Assembly: GCA_012520725.1 (NCBI GenBank)
Contig: JAAYNQ010000079.1
Coordinates: 1 to 64,000, forward strand
Reading direction: 5' to 3'
Length of the DNA: 64,000 nt
Source of the DNA: Syntrophomonadaceae bacterium
GTDB lineage: Bacteria > Bacillota > Syntrophomonadia > Syntrophomonadales > Syntrophomonadaceae
Positions 17,763-25,412 of the stretch are shown one piece after another; within the stretch, counting starts at the first letter, position 1, and each line of letters starts with the position of its first letter. The position numbers and the translations under genes were made by a program. Below the pieces are notes generated by a model. That model did no database searches. It saw only the letters and a list, made by a program, of their open reading frames with translations, and was not told where the DNA came from.

Positions 17763-18638
17763 ATGAGATACGAAGGTACTATATACCGCCCCCCTAGCGA
17801 AGCGGGCAGTTTGTTGATTCAAGCCACTATAGGCTGTCCTCATAATAAATGTACATTTTGCAAAATGTATAAAGATATCAAATTTAAAATTCGTCCGGTT
17901 CAGGATATTAAAGAAGATTTACTGGCAGCCCGGAATTATTATGGAGAATTTGTTGAATCCCTCTTTTTTCCTGACGGTAATACCATACTGATGAAAACTG
18001 ATCAACTGGTGGAAATATTCGAATATGCCTCAGAATTATTCCCCCATCTAAGTCGTATCACGGTTTATGGATCTGCTCGTTTCGTAAACAGGAAAAGCCT
18101 GGATGACCTAAAGCGCCTTTATCAGGCCGGCCTGCGACGAGTTCACACCGGTATGGAAAGTGGCGATGATATTACCCTGGCCCGGATATCTAAAGGTACT
18201 ACTTCCCAGGAAATTATAGCAGCAGGGAAAAAACTCAAAGAGGCTGGTTTAGAGGTCAGCGAGTATTATCTTACCGGGGTCGGAGGATTGGAAAGAAGCC
18301 GGGAACACGCCATAAATAGCGCCAAAACCCTAAGTCAGTTCAGCCCCAATTTTATTCGTATAAGAACCCTGGTTCCATATCCGGGCACTCCCTTATATGA
18401 GGAATGGGAAAGGGGCTCCTTCCAGCTTTTAACCGCCCATCAGGCTATGCAGGAAGTCAGATTGCTGATTGAAAACCTGGAATGTGAAAACACTATGTTA
18501 TTATCTGATCATATAGCCAATTATGCCAATATTAATGGACTGCTTCCCCGGGATAAAGAGCTGATGTTGAAGCAATTAGATGAACTGTTGACCTATCCTG
18601 CCAGTTGTTTCCGGTCTCCTCATATTTCGCGTCTATAA
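17763..18638 (+). CDS. Radical SAM protein with CX4CX2C cluster motif
   Basis: A 291-aa radical SAM enzyme. The cluster cysteines are C25, C30 and C33 (GCPHNKCTFCKMY), i.e. CX4CX2C instead of the common CX3CX2C; a similar spacing is known in a subgroup of uncharacterised radical SAM proteins. It is followed by TVYGSARFVNR and MESGDD (SAM-binding GGE-like and Glu positions) and an IRTLVPYPGTPLYEEWE segment typical of Elp3/MiaB-fold members. GGAG lies 13 nt before the ATG. Substrate unknown. It stands alone and ends in a strong hairpin at 18772-18809. Confidence 0.85.
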   Translation: MRYEGTIYRPPSEAGSLLIQATIGCPHNKCTFCKMYKDIKFKIRPVQDIKEDLLAARNYYGEFVESLFFPDGNTILMKTDQLVEIFEYASELFPHLSRITVYGSARFVNRKSLDDLKRLYQAGLRRVHTGMESGDDITLARISKGTTSQEIIAAGKKLKEAGLEVSEYYLTGVGGLERSREHAINSAKTLSQFSPNFIRIRTLVPYPGTPLYEEWERGSFQLLTAHQAMQEVRLLIENLECENTMLLSDHIANYANINGLLPRDKELMLKQLDELLTYPASCFRSPHISRL

Positions 18639-18771
18639 ATGGCAGTAAATGGGTACCAGGGAATGGCCACCTGCTCCCATCAGGCCTCTCCATCTATGAC
18701 CCTCCAGTTATTTGTTGCAGCCGGAGCCAGGAGCCGTTGGAAGCAATGTATATTTCCGCGGAATATAAGCT

Positions 18772-18809
18772 AGCCCGTTCCTTAAAGCTTAAGCATTAAG
18801 GAACGGGCT
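18772..18809. terminator. Long hairpin between radical SAM and DUF1285-like genes
   Basis: A perfect 14-bp stem (18772-18785 with 18796-18809) with a ten-base, partly self-complementary loop lies between two convergent genes. The T-tracts are poor, but the position suits a bidirectional terminator. Confidence 0.6.
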
Positions 18810-18856
18810 CATTTGTAAATATCTGTGTTGTAAAGCTTATCAGGCTTATACTAGTG

Positions 18857-19279
18857 CTAATTGAAATCCTTGGCCAGGGGCGGCACTATATACACTTCTT
18901 CTCCCCGAAATTCAAAATATTCGCTCAACTTCCAGTAAACACCCCGACTTAAGCGGGTATCAGCCGGCCAACGAAAACTTATATAGGGCACATCTCCTTT
19001 GAAATAAATTTTGTGCTCCCCCTGCAGCCTCATTTCCTGTAGATCATGGAAAACCAATTTGATGCTACCGTCCTCTTCCTCTACATAACCGCTGGCCAGA
19101 AACGGTACATCTTCTACAGTAATGGGGTTAATGTCATCACCCAACTTTATGCAATAACTGCCATTATCATTCCTTTCGATGTGGGCTGCCAATATATTGA
19201 GTATGTTGCGCCGGAACATCTCAGCTTTACCAAAATACCATTTACCGCTTTTACTGATAATGATCTCGGTTAGATCCAA
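18857..19279 (-). CDS. DUF1285-like protein
   Basis: A 140-aa protein starting at TTG with GGGGGGAG upstream. The segments GKWYFGKAEMFRRNIL, ERNDNGSYCIKLG and VEDVPFLASG resemble DUF1285 proteins, in which a small two-domain fold binds an unknown ligand; this match is from memory and moderate. It ends with PPLAKDFN. It follows the aminotransferase-reductase fusion on the same strand, with a possible small gene between. Role unknown. Confidence 0.6.
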   Translation of the reverse strand: MDLTEIIISKSGKWYFGKAEMFRRNILNILAAHIERNDNGSYCIKLGDDINPITVEDVPFLASGYVEEEDGSIKLVFHDLQEMRLQGEHKIYFKGDVPYISFRWPADTRLSRGVYWKLSEYFEFRGEEVYIVPPLAKDFN

Positions 19280-19291
19280 GCTAGCTCCCCC

Positions 19292-19462
19292 CTAGAAAAA
19301 ACTCCCGCTCAGCCGCATATCGTCTCCTACCGGCTTTGATACCAGTATATAGGGGACCTTATGATTTGAAAAGCTTTGCTTTAGCCCGAATGCCAGAGCG
19401 GGGTTACCATATTTTCCTGTACCTGTATATTTTATTCGTAAGGCAGCCGAATTGCAAGTCAC
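19292..19462 (-). CDS. Possible 56-aa protein between the fusion gene and DUF1285-like gene
   Basis: A frame from GTG 19462 to TAG 19292 encodes a basic, Gly-rich peptide with segments YTGTGKYGNPALAFGLKQSF, HKVPYILVSKPVGDD and MRLSGSFF. The open frame extends further upstream, without a start codon, into the end of the fusion gene. The stop TAG overlaps the ribosome binding site of the next gene, as in a tight operon, and the composition is protein-like. The start is uncertain (only a weak GGGGA before the GTG), and it may be a remnant. Confidence 0.35.
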   Translation of the reverse strand: MTCNSAALRIKYTGTGKYGNPALAFGLKQSFSNHKVPYILVSKPVGDDMRLSGSFF

Positions 19463-19506
19463 AGATCCCCAAGCAAGTATAGGCCGGTTGGAAATAAGCT
19501 GAGCTG

Positions 19507-22188
19507 CTATAATAATGCTGCCTCTTCCAGCTTTTTTTGCCCGTTAAGGTATATCTCTTCAATTTCTTCATCACTTATCTCCTGGTTGCCCATCTTAAGA
19601 CCTGCCAGGGTAAAGCCGTGCTTGGCCCCCAACCATCTCATATATTCGATGGTTTCCAGAGGCATCTTGCTGCCGATACTATAATCATTATAATCTCCTT
19701 CCAAGGCCAATAGAATAGTCTCGGAAAGACAAGCCACATTCACCCCGTCCCGGTATCCCAAATTGGGTCCAAAAGAAATGGTATCCGGGTACTGAACCAG
19801 ACCACCTTCCAGGATTAAGACATCATTTCTCTCCTCATAACACTCAGGTGCTACGTCGGCGGGACGAGCCACATCACAAATCACCGCTCCCGGTCTTAAG
19901 TCCTCCGGGTAAACCAGAAACTCGGGTGAATTACTGGCGGCAATTATCATGCTGCATTGAGGCAAGGTTTTCTTTATGTCCAGACTGCTGCTGACTGGCA
20001 AGGGTATATTCAGATAATGGCATATTTCTTCTATCAAGCCTGGATTAATACTTTCCCCTAATAGGCTTTCAGCATATTCTTGCGCTTCCCGCTGGTTTAA
20101 GCGGATCAGGGCCTGATGGGTTTCATCCAGCCATTTGCTTAAACCCTCTATCTCACCCTTATGGTATCTCTGTACTGCCTTCCGATACATATCCCGCATT
20201 AAAGAAGACAGGCGATTTTTGCTACTGTTTACATGATCGGGGTTGCCCAAAACTACAATATTACTCATTTTCTCTGATAACAATAGAGCACAAGCACGTC
20301 CAATGGAACCGGTAGCACCCAATACCGCCCCTTGTGCTCGATCCAGGTCAATATGCATTTTTTGGGCTCCCAAAATCAAAGCTTCCATGGCCATCAAAAC
20401 AGTAAAACTATTGCCACTGGTTATAGCCGTACCCCGTCCTTGCACAGCCCGACCACCTCGGGTTACTACTGAGCTCAAGGCTCCCAGCCCAACAATCCTG
20501 GCTCCCAGATCTCTTCCCATGTCTACTGCTTGTTTAATAACTTCAGCTGTTTCTTCCCGGGGCAAGGACATTATCTCCCGGGCTCCAAAAGGCACTCCAA
20601 TCAGCCAGCCCTCAGCCAAAGTTCCGTCCAAGGACCTTATGGCCGGCATATGGCAGACCACTCCGGCTTCCCGGGTTTTACTCTGCCATTCCATCAAACG
20701 ATAAATCTCATCCCGGCTATAGGTAACAAAAGAGGGATTGTTAAGTATCACATCTTCTGGAGCCGCATAATGAATAATGAAAGCAAATCTCTCTTTTGCC
20801 CTCTCTCCCGGAGTGAGTCTCGAAGATTTGATGGTTCTGCTTGCCTTTCGATAATCCAGGATATTTTCCGGTTTTTCATAATCTCCTATTAAATAACGGT
20901 AGAGCTTGGAATAATCACGATAATAAAGTATCTTAAATACTATCTCCAAGGCCTCAATTGTACGATCTATTTCTTCATAAGTAATGGTAAGGGTTGGTTC
21001 CAGTCTTAGGGTCATGGAACTGTTTAAATAAGGAGCCAGACGAATATTATATGTATTAAGCAAAAAGCCGGCTATAAGAGCGGTAAAACCTTCGCAATCA
21101 GCCAGGTAGGTCATGTCAAATGATCCACAATCCTTAAGCTCATTAATCTCGACTCCCACCATCAAACCGCTCCCCCTTATCTCCTTAACCACTCCCGGAT
21201 AAAGGGCATCTAGATTCTGCAGCCGGCCCAAGAGGTATTCTCCTTTGGCCTTTACTTCCCTGATCAATTCCCGCTGGTTCTGTTCCAATCTTTCCAACAC
21301 TGCTATACCTACCGAACAGGTAAGCTGGTTATTGGCAAAGGTAGAACTGTGCAACATGCCAAATTCATCATTCCAAACCCGGGGGGAACTAATACAAACC
21401 CCAATGGGCACCAGACCTCCGCCCAAAGCCTTGGCCAGCAAGAGGATATCAGGTTCAATACCTTCATGCTCACAGGCAAACAAGCTTCCGGTACGACCTA
21501 AGCCGGTTTGGATCTCATCGACTATAAATATTACCCCATATTTACGACAGAGTTCCTGGGCGCCTTTTAAATATCCGGCTTGGGCAGTGATAATTCCTCC
21601 TTCACCCTGTACTGGTTCAACAATAAATGCTGCGGTATTATCTCCCTGTTCCTCCAATACCCTTTCCAAAGCTGGAAGGTCATTAAAAGGTATCTTAACA
21701 AAACCGGGAGCCGGGGCTCGGAATGGCTCCTGGTAGGATACCTTACCGGTTGCGGACAAGGAACCGAAGGTCTTGCCATGAAAACTGTTCAAAGTAGATA
21801 TGATCAATTCCTTCCCGGTAGTCGAACGGGCTAGTTTAATGGCTGCCTCAACCGCCTCAGTACCACTCTGACAGAAAGTACAGAAAGAGAGATCTCCCGG
21901 ACTGCATTCTGCCAGCATATTGGCCAGCTTCAAAGCTTCCCCTGGTATAGATGGCTGTACCAGACTGGGCAAGTTTCTTTTTCGGACTTCATCCAATCGA
22001 TCCCAGATAAAATCAGGATTATATCCAAAAGGCACGGCACCATACTGGGCAATAAAGTCCAGATATTCTATGCCTTCATCATCAATCAGGTAACTTCCCC
22101 GTCCATAGCTATAGTTTTTATCCAGACGGAAAGTCTCCAAAACATCTTTTAATGTGGGATTAAGCAGATCCCTCCGTACATCAGGCAA
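19507..22188 (-). CDS. Class III aminotransferase fused to acyl-thioester reductase (AAR-like) domain
   Basis: An 893-aa two-domain protein. Residues 1-430 are a class III PLP aminotransferase: FHGKT near 136, VDEIQTGLGRTG (D224), and the Schiff-base lysine K253 in LAKALGGG. Residues 460-893 resemble cyanobacterial long-chain acyl-ACP reductase: FAFIIHYAAPED, the Rossmann GATGSIGRA at 624, ILEGGLVQ, and NVACLSETILLALEG with C820 at the place of the acyl-thioester cysteine. TTG start with AAGGAGGAATATC upstream. The union of an aldehyde-forming and an amine-transferring domain suggests acyl thioester to aldehyde to amine, or the reverse; this is inference. The upstream DNA holds a 16-bp palindrome. 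Confidence 0.85.
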   Translation of the reverse strand: MPDVRRDLLNPTLKDVLETFRLDKNYSYGRGSYLIDDEGIEYLDFIAQYGAVPFGYNPDFIWDRLDEVRKRNLPSLVQPSIPGEALKLANMLAECSPGDLSFCTFCQSGTEAVEAAIKLARSTTGKELIISTLNSFHGKTFGSLSATGKVSYQEPFRAPAPGFVKIPFNDLPALERVLEEQGDNTAAFIVEPVQGEGGIITAQAGYLKGAQELCRKYGVIFIVDEIQTGLGRTGSLFACEHEGIEPDILLLAKALGGGLVPIGVCISSPRVWNDEFGMLHSSTFANNQLTCSVGIAVLERLEQNQRELIREVKAKGEYLLGRLQNLDALYPGVVKEIRGSGLMVGVEINELKDCGSFDMTYLADCEGFTALIAGFLLNTYNIRLAPYLNSSMTLRLEPTLTITYEEIDRTIEALEIVFKILYYRDYSKLYRYLIGDYEKPENILDYRKASRTIKSSRLTPGERAKERFAFIIHYAAPEDVILNNPSFVTYSRDEIYRLMEWQSKTREAGVVCHMPAIRSLDGTLAEGWLIGVPFGAREIMSLPREETAEVIKQAVDMGRDLGARIVGLGALSSVVTRGGRAVQGRGTAITSGNSFTVLMAMEALILGAQKMHIDLDRAQGAVLGATGSIGRACALLLSEKMSNIVVLGNPDHVNSSKNRLSSLMRDMYRKAVQRYHKGEIEGLSKWLDETHQALIRLNQREAQEYAESLLGESINPGLIEEICHYLNIPLPVSSSLDIKKTLPQCSMIIAASNSPEFLVYPEDLRPGAVICDVARPADVAPECYEERNDVLILEGGLVQYPDTISFGPNLGYRDGVNVACLSETILLALEGDYNDYSIGSKMPLETIEYMRWLGAKHGFTLAGLKMGNQEISDEEIEEIYLNGQKKLEEAALL

Positions 22189-22205
22189 AGATATTCCTCC
22201 TTATG

Positions 22206-22221
22206 TGCACATAATTGTGCA
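22206..22221. promoter_or_regulatory. Perfect 16-bp palindrome before the fusion gene
   Basis: TGCACATAATTGTGCA lies directly upstream of the ribosome binding site of the fusion gene, in the divergent region shared with the small membrane protein gene. Size and symmetry fit an operator for a dimeric regulator. Confidence 0.5.
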
Positions 22222-22299
22222 TTGTACCCGGCTATATATATTTTATAGATTATATCTTCCCTGTCAAATTTTATTGAACTTTTATGGCCTTATTACATA

Positions 22300-22323
22300 A
22301 TTATTACCTCAAGTGGTAATAAT
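22300..22323. promoter_or_regulatory. Inverted repeat in the divergent promoter region
   Basis: ATTATTACC and GGTAATAAT flank a six-base spacer just before the small membrane protein gene (ATG 22357). A possible operator or 5' leader hairpin. Confidence 0.4.
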
Positions 22324-22356
22324 ATTAACAAAATAGCAATAGGAGGGGTTAAATTT

Positions 22357-22524
22357 ATGGAAGACGAACGCAATCGTAATGAAAACTCCGATAGCATGCG
22401 TACCAAGGAAGGATATGATCTGGGAACCTTTGACTTCCTAAGGACCGGGTGGTGGGTCTGGCATATTATTGCCATCGCAGGCGTATTCTACCTGGGATAT
22501 GTTTTTGGTGGTTCAATTTTCTAA
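22357..22524 (+). CDS. Small single-pass membrane protein, 55 aa
   Basis: Starts at ATG 22357 with AGGAGGGG upstream. The N-terminal half is charged and Asn-rich (MEDERNRNENSDSMRTKEG). The C-terminal half is one Trp-rich transmembrane helix (RTGWWVWHIIAIAGVFYLGY, then VFGGSIF). The convergent neighbour is the pentahaem cytochrome, separated by a terminator hairpin, so co-transcription is excluded, but both are membrane proteins. No family recognised; function unknown. Confidence 0.65.
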   Translation: MEDERNRNENSDSMRTKEGYDLGTFDFLRTGWWVWHIIAIAGVFYLGYVFGGSIF

Positions 22525-22552
22525 TAATCTAAATCATAGCCAAGTTAATTGA

Positions 22553-22598
22553 CAGGGGCCAGGCAGCAAATTAACTTATAAATAATGTCTGGCCCCTG
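22553..22598. terminator. Terminator between small membrane gene and cytochrome gene
   Basis: CAGGGGCCAG (22553-22562) pairs perfectly with CTGGCCCCTG (22589-22598) over a long AT-rich loop, followed by CTTTTAT on the plus strand. It sits between convergent genes. Confidence 0.65.
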
Positions 22599-22605
22599 CT
22601 TTTAT

Positions 22606-23166
22606 CTAATATTGTCCCCAGCTTTCATCCAAATCGTCATACCATTTGAACAAGTGGCATTGAGCACAGTAGACCTCTGAGTAGTCATGCATGCTGTGAC
22701 AGACATTACAGTCCTGCTCCCCATTGTGGGAATCGTGAGGATTGGAATCCGCGAAATCAGTAGCTGCTTTTATTTCATCCCAACTCTGCCCTTCTCCTGT
22801 TTGCGAATGGCAGTCCAAACACATAGCCCGATCTCCGGGAGGTCCCTCCAAGGGGAGGGTATAATTGCCGGTTATAAAGTTCAATCCCTCCATAGCCTTC
22901 TCGGGAATGGTCCGGTGATGACAATCAAGACATTCGATATCTTCCTGGGCATGTTTGTGGTCCAGCAAAATCCCAGTATTCCAGGACTCGTAGTAGGGCT
23001 TAATAATATGACAGGTGGCACAGAAGGAAGGGTTTTCACTGGCTTTTAGTAGTCCTCCCGCAACCCCTGCACCCAGCAACACCGCCACTCCGATTGCTAT
23101 CAGGATCACCTTTTTATTCAGATACTTGTCCCGAAAGCTCTTACCTGCCTTATTACTGGTTTCCAT
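22606..23166 (-). CDS. Membrane-anchored pentahaem c-type cytochrome (NapC/NrfH-like)
   Basis: 186 aa with a signal anchor at about residues 19-41 and five CxxCH haem-binding motifs at 49-53, 79-83, 116-120, 153-157 and 167-171, followed by an acidic C-terminus. NapC/NrfH proteins pass electrons from membrane quinols to periplasmic or extracellular partners; NrfH usually has four haems. No nitrite reductase NrfA or other catalytic partner is adjacent, so it may be a lone electron-transfer protein at the outer face. GGGAGTG precedes the ATG. Confidence 0.9.
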   Translation of the reverse strand: METSNKAGKSFRDKYLNKKVILIAIGVAVLLGAGVAGGLLKASENPSFCATCHIIKPYYESWNTGILLDHKHAQEDIECLDCHHRTIPEKAMEGLNFITGNYTLPLEGPPGDRAMCLDCHSQTGEGQSWDEIKAATDFADSNPHDSHNGEQDCNVCHSMHDYSEVYCAQCHLFKWYDDLDESWGQY

Positions 23167-23551
23167 GATACATCACTCCCATTGTCTTATTACTACATAT
23201 TGGTATTAATCGTATTTTCTGTCATTTTGTCATTCCAAGCCTAACCCTGGTATTATTTTAAACTAAAACTCAATTATTGTCTTTGGATTACCATACAGTA
23301 ATTAGGCTTTCTTTATGTAGATAGTCCATAAAAAGTATTCTAAGGGATATGCTTCTTTAATCCAGGCACTTGAATAGCTATGCCACCGGTGACTCCATGA
23401 CGAAAACCCCCAATTGCCGGTATAAATAGGTCACAGCAGTTAGAATCAGATGCTAATCCCTGGACAAACCAGCCTTTTACTATATTTCTAAATATTGAAG
23501 TATACTGAAATTAGTAGTATAACAAAGGTAAGGAATACGGGGAGGGATATC

Positions 23552-23712
23552 ATGCTTGATTACATGAGCATAAAGGAAACGGGAGAAAAATGGGATATTG
23601 TTAGCCGGATGGTAACCCTGCACTGGGTTGCATGAGCAATCAAGGAATCGAGAGAAAGCCAGCAATCAGTGGCTGCTCCCATGAAGCCAAAATATTTAAA
23701 ACCGCCAATATA
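23552..23712 (+). pseudogene. Degenerate small helix-turn-helix gene
   Basis: ATG 23552, with GGGGAGGG upstream, opens a 27-aa frame (MLDYMSIKETGEKWDIVSRM, then VTLHWVA) ending in TGA at 23635. The start matches the N-terminus of the common short Clostridial DNA-binding proteins of about 50-60 aa (MxYMSxKExxEKW.IS.R.V). A recognisable NQWLLP followed by PKYLKPPI appears downstream in shifted frames. This pattern fits a gene broken by small indels. It lies just before the PAS-AraC gene. Confidence 0.45.
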
Positions 23713-23726
23713 AAAAGTTGATTAAA

Positions 23727-25304
23727 ATGGGATTTAATATGAAAGGCAGTCAAAGCACCATTGCAGATTCATTTCCATCCTTTTTAGCCCAAGAAGAACT
23801 CCTGGCTAAAGTGATCGAGTTTTTCCCCTACCCGATTCAGGTTTATACTCCAGACGGAACATCGCTGCTGGTGAATACGGCTATGCTCACCGAATATCAT
23901 GCTATCAGCCCTGAGCAGGTGGTGGGAAAGTACAATGTATTAAAAGATCCCGCCGTTTTGGCAAGCAGCCAACTCCCGATCTTAAAGCAGGCTTTTCAGG
24001 GAAAAACCGTGTTCTTCACCGGCATTAAAGTGCCTCTGGAACAGATTGCAGAGCGATACGGTATTCAGGATCTTGATGTGGAGGCGGTATATCAGGACAT
24101 TACCCTTTTCCCCATTATTGATGAGATGAAACAGCTGCTATATGTTGTGGCATTCCTGATCAACAGGAGAGTTTATCGTGGAATTACAGAAATCGAAAAG
24201 GCCAAGGAATATATAGAAACCCACTGGTTGGACAGTTTTAGCGCTGAAGAAACGGCAAAGGCGGCCTGCCTCAGCAAGGCCCATTTTAGCAAATTGTTTA
24301 AGCAGCATACGGGGCTAACCCCCAAAGAATACTATATAAATTATAAAATCAGTAAAGTGAAAGAAAAACTCCTGGATACCAACCTTTCCATTGCCCAGGC
24401 CTTCGCGGCCTGCAATATTAAATATAACGGTTATTCCGCCGGTTTGTTTAAAAAGAAGGTAGGCCTTTCCCCCTCTGCCTATCGTCTATCGTCTAAAGAG
24501 CTCCGAGTAACAGGAAATGAGGACCAAGCCATGAAAAATCAGCCTGAAGATTTACAAAAGAAGCTGGCTAAATCTTTCCAGTTCCTTTCTGAAAAACAAG
24601 AACTCTTGGCCAAAGTAATCGAGTTCTTCCCTTATCCAATTCAAATTTTCTCCCCGGATGGTACGGTGAGGCTAATTAACCGAGCAGTTCTGGACCTGAT
24701 AGGAATCAAAAGTGTGGAATCTCATGTTGGTAAATACAATGTTTTTGAGGATCCCATCGTGCGTGAGCTCGGGGTGATGGAAGAAGTGAAGCAGGTATTG
24801 ACCGGCAAAACTGTGTACATTACTGACTTCAATGCACCTTATCAAGATATGATCCGGTATTTTAATGTGGACAATAGAGATATACATACCATATGCTCAG
24901 ACATTACCTGTTTTCCTTTAATGAATTCTGATGGGGTAGTAGAATACTTTGCCGCCGTTTTTATCTTTAAAAAAGTATACCGGGGTAAGGAAGAAATTGA
25001 ACGGGGCAAACAATATATTGAGACCCATTGGCAGGAGCCCTTTGATGCTGAAGAAACGGCAAAGGTGGCCTGCCTCAGCAAAGCCCATTTCACCAAGCTG
25101 TTTAAGCAAAATACCGGGGTAACTCCCAAAGAATACTATATTAATTATAAGATCAGTAAACTGAAAGAAAAACTCCTGGATACCAACCTTTCCATCGCCC
25201 AGGCCTTTGCAGCCTGCAACATGAATTATAATGGCTATTCCGCCAGTTTATTCAAAAAAAAGGTGGGCCTTTCCCCCTCTGAATTCAGAAAAAAATACCG
25301 GTAA
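23727..25304 (+). CDS. Tandem-duplicated PAS-AraC transcriptional regulator
   Basis: About 525 aa made of two copies of a PAS-like sensor followed by an AraC-type double HTH. Copy 1 begins at ELLAKVIEFFPYPIQVYTPD and copy 2 at ELLAKVIEFFPYPIQIFSPD, 804 bp apart. Both HTH halves contain ETAK.ACLSKAHF.KLFKQ.TG and PKEYYINYKISK, and the second HTH reads NGYSA.LFKKKVGLSPS. The unit has been duplicated within one frame, so the protein may bind as a covalent dimer. The start is uncertain (TTG 23718, ATG 23727 or ATG 23739, all with weak ribosome binding sites). No target operon is adjacent. Confidence 0.85.
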   Translation: MGFNMKGSQSTIADSFPSFLAQEELLAKVIEFFPYPIQVYTPDGTSLLVNTAMLTEYHAISPEQVVGKYNVLKDPAVLASSQLPILKQAFQGKTVFFTGIKVPLEQIAERYGIQDLDVEAVYQDITLFPIIDEMKQLLYVVAFLINRRVYRGITEIEKAKEYIETHWLDSFSAEETAKAACLSKAHFSKLFKQHTGLTPKEYYINYKISKVKEKLLDTNLSIAQAFAACNIKYNGYSAGLFKKKVGLSPSAYRLSSKELRVTGNEDQAMKNQPEDLQKKLAKSFQFLSEKQELLAKVIEFFPYPIQIFSPDGTVRLINRAVLDLIGIKSVESHVGKYNVFEDPIVRELGVMEEVKQVLTGKTVYITDFNAPYQDMIRYFNVDNRDIHTICSDITCFPLMNSDGVVEYFAAVFIFKKVYRGKEEIERGKQYIETHWQEPFDAEETAKVACLSKAHFTKLFKQNTGVTPKEYYINYKISKLKEKLLDTNLSIAQAFAACNMNYNGYSASLFKKKVGLSPSEFRKKYR

Positions 25305-25317
25305 ATTATCGCGAAAA

Positions 25318-25342
25318 GCAGGCAACAAAGTCTGCTGCCTGC
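25318..25342. terminator. Weak hairpin between PAS-AraC and flxA
   Basis: GCAGGCA pairs with TGCCTGC around an 11-base loop, between the convergent PAS-AraC gene and the end of the Flx-Hdr operon. No good T-tract. Confidence 0.4.
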
Positions 25343-25412
25343 CTAAGTCCTTATTGGATTGCGGTCTATACCTAACGACGTAGATATCGCTCTTTTAACT
25401 GTTGGCCGTATC

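Noticed and set aside
18605-18799. Plus-strand frame overlapping the end of the radical SAM gene
   Set aside because: It overlaps the real gene and the terminator hairpin and has no ribosome binding site.
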